A DNA stretch of 64,000 nt from Candidatus Izemoplasmatales bacterium (GTDB lineage: Bacteria; Bacillota_I; Bacilli_A; Izemoplasmatales; Hujiaoplasmataceae), in NCBI GenBank assembly GCA_041649275.1, contig JBAZNL010000001.1:62001-126000 (forward strand), written 5' to 3'. The notes under the pieces are model-generated. The model saw only the letters and a program-made list of their open reading frames with translations. It was not told the DNA's origin and searched no databases. This document shows positions 50,196 through 58,085 of this stretch, piece by piece (positions within the stretch are counted from its first letter, which is position 1; every line of letters begins with the position of its first letter). Made by a program: the position numbers and the translations under genes.

Positions 50196-51301
50196 GACGC
50201 TTCTCCTTTTTGTTTATAGCTCTTCTTGAAGAATTTCTTGTCGCGGACGAATCCGGGAACCTTGCGGTTGCGGACCTGGACCTGGACCTTGGTGTTGAGC
50301 GGGGTGTACTCGATGTCGAGCATCGCCATCGCGACCGGCTTGCCGGCGGAGATGGAGAGGTAGCCGGTGGTCACGAAGCCGATCTTCTTCTCGCCGGAGT
50401 ACACCTCGTAGTGGGCGCGCGGGATCGCCTTCTCGGCGAGTTCGATTCCGACGACCTTGCGTTTCAGGGCGCCGGCCTTCTGTGCGACGAGGACCGCCTT
50501 GCCGATGAAGTCGGGTTTGTCGAGTTTCACGAAGAAGCCGAGTCCGGCCTCGAGGGCCGTGATCTCGTCGGAGATCTCGTGACCGTAGAGCGGGAGCGCC
50601 GCCTCGAAGCGGAGCGTGTCGCGGGCGCCGAGGCCGCAGGGGAGGATCTCGCCCGATGCGAGCAGAAGGTCCCAGATCTCGGCGGTCGCGATCGCGTCGG
50701 CGTAGATCTCGAACCCGTCCTCGCCGGTATAGCCGGTGCGCGAGATCAGAAGGTCGTTCAGGTTCCACCAGACGTGCTTGAAGGTGAAGGCCTCGAGGTC
50801 GGAGAGGTCGACGCCCATGATCTTCTTCAGGAGCGCTTCGGTCGCGGGACCCTGGACGGCGATCTCGGCGTATTCGTCCGAAAGGTTCTTCACGACGACG
50901 TCGAACCCTTCGGTCCGCTCGACAAGCCAGGCATAGTCCTTGGCGACATTGGAGGCGTTCACGACGAGGAAGAGTTCGGTGGCCGAGACCTTGTAGGTGA
51001 GCAGGTCGTCGACGACGGTGCCGTTTTCGTAGAGCATCATCCCGTAGACGACCTTGCCGTCGGGTTTGGAGGAGATCTCGTTGGTGGTGACGTAGTCGAT
51101 GTAGCGGAGGGCGTCGGGTCCCTTGACGAGGATCTCGCCCATGTGGGAGACGTCGAACATGCCGGATTTCGTGCGGACGGCCGTGTGCTCCGGAATGATT
51201 CCGGAATACTCGATCGGCATCAGCCAGCCGGCGAACGGCTCCATCTTCGCGCCGAGCGCGACGTGCTTGTCGTAAAGGCAGGTCTTGCGGATATCTTCCA
51301 T
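50192..51301 (-). CDS. gcvT: Glycine cleavage system aminomethyltransferase (T protein)
   Basis: 369 aa. The start at 51301 (MEDIRKTCLYDKH) follows GAGAGGTG. Folate-dependent release of ammonia and methylene-THF. Marks: MPIEYSGIIPEHTAVR, GMFDVSHMGEI, RTGYTGEDGFEIYA and LRFEAALPLYGHE. It is 19 nt downstream of lplA. Confidence 0.95.
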   Translation of the reverse strand: MEDIRKTCLYDKHVALGAKMEPFAGWLMPIEYSGIIPEHTAVRTKSGMFDVSHMGEILVKGPDALRYIDYVTTNEISSKPDGKVVYGMMLYENGTVVDDLLTYKVSATELFLVVNASNVAKDYAWLVERTEGFDVVVKNLSDEYAEIAVQGPATEALLKKIMGVDLSDLEAFTFKHVWWNLNDLLISRTGYTGEDGFEIYADAIATAEIWDLLLASGEILPCGLGARDTLRFEAALPLYGHEISDEITALEAGLGFFVKLDKPDFIGKAVLVAQKAGALKRKVVGIELAEKAIPRAHYEVYSGEKKIGFVTTGYLSISAGKPVAMAMLDIEYTPLNTKVQVQVRNRKVPGFVRDKKFFKKSYKQKGEAS

Positions 51302-51320
51302 TCTACACACCTCTCGATAA

Positions 51321-52307
51321 TTATAGCATGGTCGGGTTTTCACCGAACAGGATTTCACAAAAATCGCGTGCGTCCAGTTTCATCACGTAGTCGCCGAGGT
51401 CGACCGCCGAGAGTGCCTCCTCGAAGGCTTTCCGGGTGAACGGGAGACCGCGGAACAGGGCGAGGAATTCATCCTGGTCGCCGATCAGGAAGTAGTCACC
51501 GAGGAGGTTCATCTTCTGGACGACGCCGTTTTTGATCTCGAGCCGCGCCTCGACCGTTCCGGCGGCGACGTAACCCTTGCGGACAATCGTGTAGTTGGGG
51601 TTCTTGCCGTAGATGAAATCGTCGGACAGATAGCTTCTCTCGATTGTGGCGATCCCCTGCAGGTCCGCCCCCGTCAGCGTCATTTCGGAATCGGTCATCT
51701 CGCGCTTCACGAACGCCTTGAACTCCTCGATCGATAGCGTCAGATGGTCCTTCAGGTTGGTGACGCGCTTGCGGACCGAGTCGATCCCCTTCGAAACGAG
51801 CTTCTCGTTGTCGGGCGTGATTGCACGGACCATCTGCTCGACGTCGGTCGCGAACAGCATCGTGCCGTGCACGACGGAACGTTCGCGGACGCGGTAGAAG
51901 GCGTTGCCGGAGACCTTGAGGTCACCGATGAGGATGTCGTTTCGGCCGGAGAAGCGGGCGTCGAGCCCGAGTTTCCGAAGCATCCGGACGACCCGGTTCA
52001 GATAGTCCTCGAAGACGAAACTCTGGTTGAACGAGGGGGTGATGAAGGAGAACATGATGTTGCTCGGATCGGAATAGACGCAACCGCCGCCGGACTTGCG
52101 GCGGTACATCCTGATCCCGTGCGCCTTGCAGTAGGGGACGTTGACCTCGTTCTCGATCAATTGGTTGCGGCCGAAGATGACCGAGGGTTCGACCTGCCAC
52201 ATGAAGAAATACTCGTCCGCCGGATAATGGAGGGCGAGGTATTCCTCGGTGGCGAGGTAGAACGAGAGATTGCGTCGTTCTTCCCTGGGATAGTTGACGT
52301 ATTTCAT
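51321..52307 (-). CDS. lplA: Lipoate--protein ligase
   Basis: 328 aa. It activates lipoate with ATP and transfers it to carrier lysines such as that of GcvH. Motifs: FMWQVEPSVIFGRNQ, RRKSGGGCVYSDPSNIMFSF (lipoate/ATP loop) near residues 69-88 and NDILIGDLKVSGNAFYR with the conserved Lys. A C-terminal accessory domain is present. It opens the glycine cleavage operon. Its leader is only about 20 nt from the fic terminator, so its promoter must overlap that gene's end. Confidence 0.93.
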   Translation of the reverse strand: MKYVNYPREERRNLSFYLATEEYLALHYPADEYFFMWQVEPSVIFGRNQLIENEVNVPYCKAHGIRMYRRKSGGGCVYSDPSNIMFSFITPSFNQSFVFEDYLNRVVRMLRKLGLDARFSGRNDILIGDLKVSGNAFYRVRERSVVHGTMLFATDVEQMVRAITPDNEKLVSKGIDSVRKRVTNLKDHLTLSIEEFKAFVKREMTDSEMTLTGADLQGIATIERSYLSDDFIYGKNPNYTIVRKGYVAAGTVEARLEIKNGVVQKMNLLGDYFLIGDQDEFLALFRGLPFTRKAFEEALSAVDLGDYVMKLDARDFCEILFGENPTML

Positions 52308-52331
52308 GGCTGCCTCCGTGGATGCCTCTCG

Positions 52332-52357
52332 AAAAAAAAGGAGTAGCGAGCTACTCC
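52332..52357 (-). terminator. Terminator overlapping the fic stop codon
   Basis: GGAGTAG pairs with CTACTCC around CTCG, followed on the minus strand by eight T. The fic stop (TAG) is inside the first arm. Confidence 0.85.
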
Positions 52358-53076
52358 CTTTCCAGAAACGCGGTGATTCGCTTGATTTCGAGATCCGCGA
52401 GGAACTCGGTGAACGGAACCGCGTCCTTGTTGATCTTGTACTCGTCGATGGTCGCGTAGTACTGGTTGCGGATGCCCTTGGTGATCGAGACCGGGAGATA
52501 CCCTTCGAGTTCGAGCTGGTAGTTCAGGAGCAGGCGCGCGAGGCGGCCGTTCGCATCCATGAACGGGTAGATCTTGAGGATCTCGAGATGGGCGAACGCC
52601 GCCTTCGCAAGACCCGTGAGGTTCGGGTTGGCGAGTTCGGCGAAGTAGTCGTCCATCTTCTTGAAGATCTTGAGGTAATTCGGAGGCACGTGCTTCGCGC
52701 CGAGGATGAAGAGGTCGCGGGTCCGGTACACGCCGCCGGGGATGATTCCGTCGACGAGTTCCTGATGAAGGTCTTTCACGATCGTCTCGCTGATTTCCTG
52801 ATGCCGTTCGGCCAGCCGGTGCACCATCTGGACGGCATGGTAGTTGTTGATGATCGCCTTACGGACGTTCTCGTCCTTGTCCGGGAAGATCCGGGAATGA
52901 TCCTCGAGCAAGAAGCACACGTCCTCGAAGCTGAAGTCGCCATTGTCGAAACTCGTCGATTCGTAGATGTAATGCCTGTCGAACTCGTCGCAAAGTTCCT
53001 TTCTCAGTTCCGGGGTCATGCCAGCCTTCTTGTCGAGCAACCGCTGTTTGAGGCCTTCCGCCTCCATCGATTTCAT
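52351..53076 (-). CDS. Fic domain protein with substituted catalytic His
   Basis: 241 aa, cytoplasmic. The Fic core motif is IYPFMDANGRLAR (residues about 169-181): the usual HPF-x-D/E-G/A-NGR-xx-R is kept except that Tyr170 replaces the catalytic His. An N-terminal helix carries STSFDN (residues 40-45), like the inhibitory [S/T]xxxE[G/N] motif but with Asp in place of Glu. The flap region GGVYRTRDLFILG is present. Most Fic proteins add AMP to target proteins; with Tyr at the catalytic place that activity should be lost or changed. The promoter is covered by a palindrome. Monocistronic. Confidence 0.88.
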   Translation of the reverse strand: MKSMEAEGLKQRLLDKKAGMTPELRKELCDEFDRHYIYESTSFDNGDFSFEDVCFLLEDHSRIFPDKDENVRKAIINNYHAVQMVHRLAERHQEISETIVKDLHQELVDGIIPGGVYRTRDLFILGAKHVPPNYLKIFKKMDDYFAELANPNLTGLAKAAFAHLEILKIYPFMDANGRLARLLLNYQLELEGYLPVSITKGIRNQYYATIDEYKINKDAVPFTEFLADLEIKRITAFLERE

Positions 53077-53096
53077 GATGTATCACCTCGTCTTTT

Positions 53097-53125
53097 AGTG
53101 TATCATAGAAAACGTTTTCTATCAA
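53097..53125 (-). promoter_or_regulatory. fic promoter covered by an 18-bp palindrome
   Basis: On the minus strand TTGATA (53120-53125) and TACACT (53097-53102) are 17 nt apart, the -10 being extended by TGA. The perfect palindrome ATAGAAAACGTTTTCTAT (53105-53122) fills the spacer and would block polymerase when occupied. Confidence 0.7.
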
Positions 53126-53144
53126 GGTTTCCGCCATTGAATGA

Positions 53145-53174
53145 GAAAAAGAAAAGCAACTTCAAAAGTTGCTT
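53145..53174 (-). terminator. Terminator after the membrane protein gene
   Basis: AAGCAACTT pairs with AAGTTGCTT around a 3-nt loop, followed on the minus strand by TTCTTTTTC. Confidence 0.8.
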
Positions 53175-53175
53175 C

Positions 53176-54435
53176 TCAAGCGTGGACGTTGTCGAACGCG
53201 GACTTCACGATGTCGTAGACGACTTCCTTCGGAAGATCGCCGTAGTTGTTGGCCTTGAACCAGAGGCTGTCCTTGGTTCCCTTGTTCTTCGAGATGGTAG
53301 GATACTTGATGATCATCCGGATGCCCTTCTCGAGTTCGGAGCGGAAGGCCATCCGGTAGTAGTTCCCGAAATTCAGGAGCACCAGAAAGGGCTTGCGGTC
53401 GACGTAGAAGGTGATGCGGTCGTCGGCGAGCTTGGTAACGACGTTGGGCAGTTCGCGGACATACTGGACGAGCTGGTCGAAGGTCGGGTCGAGCGGCTTG
53501 AACATGCGCGGTTTCTCGATGTAATATTCGATCGAGGAGACCTGGCGGTCGAGGTTGGCGGTCTTGTTGAATTCGGGATCGACCTCGACGTCCTCGAAGA
53601 GCATCGCCGTCGGCTCGACGGTCGCTTCCTTCGACACGATCGCCTGGTTGGCGTCGACGATCACCGTCTTGTTCTGCGGCTGCGGCGGTTCCACGTTCCG
53701 TGCACCCTTCTTGCCATGCTTCGGAGCGGGAGCGGCGGCCTGCGGCTGCGGGGCGGTCTGGCGTTCCGGTTCACGGGCGGGCTGTTCGGCGACTTCGCCT
53801 TCCTCGAGTTCGCGGCGGCGACGCGCGGCCTGCAGGATCAGGTGAACCACGTAGAGCACGAGGAAGAGGACCGGTGCGGCGGCGTAATAGAGGGTGTTCA
53901 GCGCCTGGTAATCGGCGGTAGCGAATTTCTGGAGCATCAGATAGGCTCCGTACCCGCCGATGCCGAGGAGTTCGAGCGACAGCGCGAAGAGCGCGACCTT
54001 CTTGAGGGGACGTCCCGTGCGGAAGTTGCCGAGGACGAGATGCGCGAGGGCGATGGCGTTCAGAAGACCCACTCCGGCGCCGGCAAGGATGATCAGGTTC
54101 GTCGTGTCATGCGCGAACCACTGGTAGCGGAACAGCTGCATGATGGTCGTGTAGCCGAGCATGGCGACGCCGTAGAGCCACATCGGCAGGATCGCCGCCT
54201 GGGCGACGCTCGGTTTCACTTCGCCGTAAACGTTCTCGTCGTGGATGCTGACGATCAGGAAGATGAGCGAGAAGACGAACAAGAGTCCCGCGACGCCCGC
54301 CTTGATGTAGATCTCGTACGTGGTGACGATCGGATAGTACAGAGCCCACTGGGAAAGGTCGTTGAACGGGATCAGGACGATTCCGCAGAGCAGAACCGAC
54401 AGGAACAGAATCAGGTTGGCAAAGAATCGTTTCAT
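53176..54435 (-). CDS. Multi-span membrane protein with cytosolic C-terminal domain
   Basis: 419 aa. The start at 54435 has AGAGGTGA upstream. Residues 1-230 contain about seven hydrophobic spans (RFFANLILFLSVLLCGIVL first). A charged Pro/Ala linker covers about 235-285. The C-terminal domain (about 290-419) reads TITFYVDRKPFLVLL-like strands (DDRITFYVDRKPFLVLLNFG), MAFRSELEKG and LWFKANNYGDLP, reminiscent of YjbR/DUF-type double-wing folds. I do not recognise the whole protein. It has a consensus promoter, so it is probably well expressed. Confidence 0.75.
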   Translation of the reverse strand: MKRFFANLILFLSVLLCGIVLIPFNDLSQWALYYPIVTTYEIYIKAGVAGLLFVFSLIFLIVSIHDENVYGEVKPSVAQAAILPMWLYGVAMLGYTTIMQLFRYQWFAHDTTNLIILAGAGVGLLNAIALAHLVLGNFRTGRPLKKVALFALSLELLGIGGYGAYLMLQKFATADYQALNTLYYAAAPVLFLVLYVVHLILQAARRRRELEEGEVAEQPAREPERQTAPQPQAAAPAPKHGKKGARNVEPPQPQNKTVIVDANQAIVSKEATVEPTAMLFEDVEVDPEFNKTANLDRQVSSIEYYIEKPRMFKPLDPTFDQLVQYVRELPNVVTKLADDRITFYVDRKPFLVLLNFGNYYRMAFRSELEKGIRMIIKYPTISKNKGTKDSLWFKANNYGDLPKEVVYDIVKSAFDNVHA

Positions 54436-54465
54436 GCGCGTCACCTCTGTATTCGATATAGATTG

Positions 54466-54494
54466 ATTATATAACGTGAACGGGGTGATGTCAA
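54466..54494 (-). promoter_or_regulatory. Consensus promoter of the membrane protein gene
   Basis: On the minus strand TTGACA (54489-54494), a 17-nt spacer and TATAAT (54466-54471), both boxes exact. Confidence 0.85.
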
Positions 54495-54778
54495 CCGACT
54501 CGGACAATCTCTTCGGGAAAGATCGAAACCCGTGGACGGCGACGGATGGCTCTTCCGGCATTTTTAGTGAACCGCATCCGGGCCATCCGTCCTGCGTCCT
54601 TCCGGAAAGCGGATAATGCAAATTGGTGGTATTATCACAGTCGATTACGTCCCGTCAATTCGGATAATAAGAAATATTGAACAACGTTTTTCGAAATGAT
54701 CCGACAGCGGTTTTTCGCCGTTCCCGATAAATAAATGATTAAATCGACTCTTCGCCGATAGATTCTCGCTCTTTTCGA
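54495..54778. other. Intergenic stretch between divergent genes
   Basis: No gene, RNA or strong palindrome was recognised here. The left half is GC-rich, the right half AT-rich, grading into the tetR promoter. Confidence 0.6.
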
Positions 54779-54807
54779 TTGACAATGAAAAATCGGAGTG
54801 CTAATAT
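54779..54807 (+). promoter_or_regulatory. Promoter of the TetR gene
   Basis: TTGACA (54779-54784), a 17-nt spacer and TAATAT (54802-54807). AGGAGG (54831-54836) precedes the start codon. Confidence 0.65.
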
Positions 54808-54843
54808 GAGGTTGTAAAGGACCATATCAAAGGAGGAATAATC

Positions 54844-55416
54844 ATGCAGGTTCTGAAAGAGTCAGTCAAGAAGGCCATCCTGAACGGTGCCATACTCGAG
54901 TTCTTCGAACATGGATACCAGAATGCGAATATGCGGCGGATCGCGGATTCCGCGAACATCACCGTCGGCAACATCTATCGCTATTTCGAAAACAAGGAGG
55001 CCCTGTTCAACGCCGTCCTGGCGCCGGCGAAACGCGCCCTGGACGATCTCGAATCGTTCGACAAGAAGCTCCACATCACCCACATCGAGAACCAGAAGGA
55101 AGCCACCCAGATCGTCACCTACGTGATCAACGTCCTGCGCCCGTATACCCGCGAGATCTTCATCATGATCTTCAACGCGAACGGATCGCACTACCAGCAG
55201 GTGAAGTCGCAGCTCGAAAGCCTCGTCGTCACCAAGGTCAAGGAGTTCTTCCCCGGAATGTTCTCCGACTACTTCCTCAAGATCGTCGCCGCCAGCTTCA
55301 TCCAGGCGCTGTTCGTCGTCTTCAAGGACAACGTGAACGACATCAAGAAGATCCAGGACATGATCGTCCAGCTCATCGTCTTCTACTTCCGCGACCTCTC
55401 GAACCGGCTGTTCTGA
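54844..55416 (+). CDS. TetR family transcriptional regulator
   Basis: 190 aa. Helix-turn-helix at residues about 10-50 (AILEFFEHGYQNANMRRIADSANITVGNIYRYFENKEALF). The C-terminal all-helical domain would bind a ligand. It is convergent to the acyl-CoA ligase gene and divergent from the membrane protein gene at 53176; either may be its target, but no operator was recognised. Confidence 0.93.
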   Translation: MQVLKESVKKAILNGAILEFFEHGYQNANMRRIADSANITVGNIYRYFENKEALFNAVLAPAKRALDDLESFDKKLHITHIENQKEATQIVTYVINVLRPYTREIFIMIFNANGSHYQQVKSQLESLVVTKVKEFFPGMFSDYFLKIVAASFIQALFVVFKDNVNDIKKIQDMIVQLIVFYFRDLSNRLF

Positions 55417-55437
55417 CATCGCATCGAAAGTTCATCG

Positions 55438-55464
55438 GATCCCTCTTCGGAGGGATCTTTTTTT
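55438..55464 (+). terminator. Terminator after tetR
   Basis: GATCCCTC pairs with GAGGGATC around a TTCG tetraloop, followed by TTTTTTT. Confidence 0.9.
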
Positions 55465-55470
55465 GCATGG

Positions 55471-55493
55471 AAAAGGGGATCGTTCGGATCCCC
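55471..55493 (-). terminator. Terminator after the acyl-CoA ligase gene
   Basis: On the minus strand GGGGATC and GATCCCC pair around a 5-nt loop, followed by TTTT. Confidence 0.75.
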
Positions 55494-55499
55494 TCGGTT

Positions 55500-57119
55500 T
55501 CATTCCATCTTCGCAAGCGCGTTCGTGTCGATCTTCCCGACCACCGTCCGCGGCATCTTCTCGAGCCGGACGATCTGCTTCGGGATCGAATAGACGGAGA
55601 GATGTTCGCGAATCCGCTTCCGGATTTCCTCGTCGGTCGGACCGGGCCTGCGGTCCGGCTTGATCGTGATGAAGAGACGGATCATGTTCCCGCGTTCGGG
55701 ATCGGGGATGCCGATCGCCGCCGCCTCGAGGATCTCGGGCATGCCGGTGACGAGCGTCTCGATCTCCGAGGGCATGACCGGCATCCCGGAGACCTTGACG
55801 ATCCGCTTCAGGCGCTGCTTGAAGTGGACGTGTCCGTCGACGTCGAGATAGCCGTAGTCGCCGGTCCGGAGGAAGCGGCCCTCCTTCAGCTCGATGATCG
55901 CCTGGGCGGTGGCGCCGGGATCATGGAGATAGCCGATCATCATCGTATCGCCCGCCACGGCGATCTCGCCGCAGACGCCCATCGGGACCTCCGACTGGTT
56001 GGCGACGTCGAGGATCTTCACCCGGATCCCGGGAAGGGGATGCCCGACCGTGTCGGGTTTCTTGTTCGACGGCGTGTTGACGGCGAGGACGGTCACCATC
56101 TCGGTGAGGCCGTAGCCCTCGAGCAGTTCGGCGGCGGATCCCCATTCGCTCGTGACGCGCGAGAAGTCTTCCTTCAGCTTCGTCGCGACGAAGTCGCCGC
56201 CGACATAGGCGCGGCGGAGGTTGACGAGATGCTTTCCCGCGAACTTCGGATTGTTGAGGAGGGACTCAAAGAGGGTCGGCACGCCGATCACGTAGTTGAC
56301 GCGGTTCTTCTTGATCAGCTCGATCGTCTCGTCGGCCTTGAACTTCGGCATGAGCGTGTCGGTGCCGCCGTAGCAGAGCATCCCGTGGATCCCCATGCAG
56401 AGGCCGAAGCCGTGAAACATCGGCAGGACCGCCAGCATGTGCCGGCCGGTGAAGTCGGGTTCCTCCATCACGAACTGGGTCTGGAAGGCGAGGGTGTTGA
56501 TCGCGAACGCCGACAGTTCGATCGTCTTCGGCTGGCCGCCGGTACCGCCGCTGTGGAGATAGACGGCCGCGCCGTGCGGATCGGTCTTGGCGGTCTTCGC
56601 CGCCGGGCGTCCCGCGGCGAAGGTCGCAAACGACAGGATCTTCTCGCCATAGGCGATGCCCTTCAGCTTCTTGCGGTTGATCAGCCGGTAGGCGAGCGGC
56701 TTGATGCCGGAAAAGGTCGCGACCGGCGAACAGAGGACCAGTTTGACGCCGAGCTCGTCGACGAGCGGGGCGTAGGTACGGTACATCGTGTCGAGAATCA
56801 CGAGCATCTTCGAATCGGCGTGCTTCATGTAACCGCGCATCTGCGCGATCGGCGTGAGCGGATGGACCATGTGCGCGATCGCCCCGAGCTTCGAGAGCGC
56901 GTAGAAGGCGTAGATCGTCTCGAAGACGTTGGGCATGCAGACGGTGACGACGTCCTCCGCGCGGATGCCCGCGCCTTCGAATCCCGCCGCGGCGGAATCG
57001 ATGCGCGCGACCAGTTCGGGGTACTTGACCGCCTTGCCCATGAAGAAGAGCGCGTCGTTCTCGGGATGGAGCGACGCGGTCGTCGCGACGATGTCGTAAA
57101 GCGAGTGATTCGGATTCAT
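55500..57119 (-). CDS. AMP-binding acyl-CoA ligase
   Basis: 539 aa adenylate-forming enzyme. Phosphate loop YLHSGGTGGQPKTIEL near residues 188-203, GYGLTEM near 330, TGDYGYLDVDGHVHF near 419-433 and the C-terminal catalytic Lys in TVVGKIDTNAL. It most resembles fatty or aromatic acid CoA ligases. The acid is unknown. It follows the DUF1624 gene by 19 nt in one unit. Confidence 0.9.
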   Translation of the reverse strand: MNPNHSLYDIVATTASLHPENDALFFMGKAVKYPELVARIDSAAAGFEGAGIRAEDVVTVCMPNVFETIYAFYALSKLGAIAHMVHPLTPIAQMRGYMKHADSKMLVILDTMYRTYAPLVDELGVKLVLCSPVATFSGIKPLAYRLINRKKLKGIAYGEKILSFATFAAGRPAAKTAKTDPHGAAVYLHSGGTGGQPKTIELSAFAINTLAFQTQFVMEEPDFTGRHMLAVLPMFHGFGLCMGIHGMLCYGGTDTLMPKFKADETIELIKKNRVNYVIGVPTLFESLLNNPKFAGKHLVNLRRAYVGGDFVATKLKEDFSRVTSEWGSAAELLEGYGLTEMVTVLAVNTPSNKKPDTVGHPLPGIRVKILDVANQSEVPMGVCGEIAVAGDTMMIGYLHDPGATAQAIIELKEGRFLRTGDYGYLDVDGHVHFKQRLKRIVKVSGMPVMPSEIETLVTGMPEILEAAAIGIPDPERGNMIRLFITIKPDRRPGPTDEEIRKRIREHLSVYSIPKQIVRLEKMPRTVVGKIDTNALAKME

Positions 57120-57138
57120 GGTTTCCCTCCTTCGTGGT

Positions 57139-57939
57139 TCAGAAACGGTAGCCGGCCAGAAGGCCGATGAGGAAGATGAGGCCGGCGATCACCGGCTGAT
57201 GGGCGACGAAGATGGCGAGGGTGTGCCGGCCGGCGAGGACGAACGGCCTGTTCCACCTGCCGTCGAGCTTCGGCAACAGGCTCCTTCGGGCGGCGTAGAA
57301 GCGATTGCCGATGACGGTGCCGATCATGATCACGCCGGTGTACGGCAGAAGTCCGAAGTGGTCGGCGCCGTAAGCGGCCGTCCCGACGATGATCGACAGG
57401 AAGTTGTCCCACGTGACGTTCCCGTAGGCGGGCACGTCCCGCCACGCGAAGAGCACGCCGAGGATGACGACCGCGGATCCGACCGCGAGCATGAACATGT
57501 CGTTGTCCCAGATCTTGCGCAGTGCCCAGGTGATCAGCGTACCGAGCGCGAACATGTGGATGATGCCGAAGAAGACGCTGATCCCGAGGTCGGCGAACCG
57601 GTCGACGGTCATCGTCACCGCCGAGATCAGGACGGCGAACAGGAGGAACTTGAGACCGCGCTTCAGGTTCGAGCGCGAGAACGTGAAACTGATGCCGGAA
57701 ACGACCAGGAAGAAGCCGACGAAGACGTAGTGGAACGTCGCCCGCAGGTCGCCGTGCCAGTAGTCGCTCGCGAAGCCGACGAGCCACTCGATCCCGGGAC
57801 GCTCGAACGCGTAGAAGTTCGAAAACCACGACGGCAGGCTCTTGAGATCGTACATGAGATGGTCCCAGACCATCATGATGATCGAGAAGCCGCGCAGGAA
57901 GTCGACCTCCCAGATCCTCGTTCCCTTCTCCCGTTCCAT
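57139..57939 (-). CDS. DUF1624/HGSNAT-like membrane protein
   Basis: 266 aa with about seven spans. The start at 57939 (MEREKGTRIWEVDFLRG) is chosen for GGTGAT four nt upstream; ATG and GTG codons slightly upstream are possible. RIWEVDFLRGFSIIMMVWDHLMYDL and VFVGFFLVVSGISFTFSR match the heparan-alpha-glucosaminide N-acetyltransferase-like (DUF1624) family, whose members move acyl groups across membranes. The downstream acyl-CoA ligase could supply activated acyl groups; that link is inference. Confidence 0.85.
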   Translation of the reverse strand: MEREKGTRIWEVDFLRGFSIIMMVWDHLMYDLKSLPSWFSNFYAFERPGIEWLVGFASDYWHGDLRATFHYVFVGFFLVVSGISFTFSRSNLKRGLKFLLFAVLISAVTMTVDRFADLGISVFFGIIHMFALGTLITWALRKIWDNDMFMLAVGSAVVILGVLFAWRDVPAYGNVTWDNFLSIIVGTAAYGADHFGLLPYTGVIMIGTVIGNRFYAARRSLLPKLDGRWNRPFVLAGRHTLAIFVAHQPVIAGLIFLIGLLAGYRF

Positions 57940-57965
57940 CGTCATCACCCGCGCTTCGTATCTCT

Positions 57966-57974
57966 AATATATCA
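57966..57974 (-). promoter_or_regulatory. Extended -10 of the DUF1624-ligase unit
   Basis: TGATATATT on the minus strand (TGnTATATT). The region to 58085 also carries the unmapped promoter of the divergent lipoprotein gene. Confidence 0.45.
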
Positions 57975-58085
57975 CATCTTTTTTCAGATAGAAGAGCATT
58001 GTGCAAAAAAAGCCGAAGCCGCCAATATTGCGTGCTCCGGCAACGTATATGTTGTGACCACGAGTCAACCCAGGAGGTATCATCC

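Noticed and set aside
52308..52350. Glycine riboswitch before lplA-gcvT
   Set aside because: The gap holds only the fic terminator and a ribosome site; there is no room for the aptamer.
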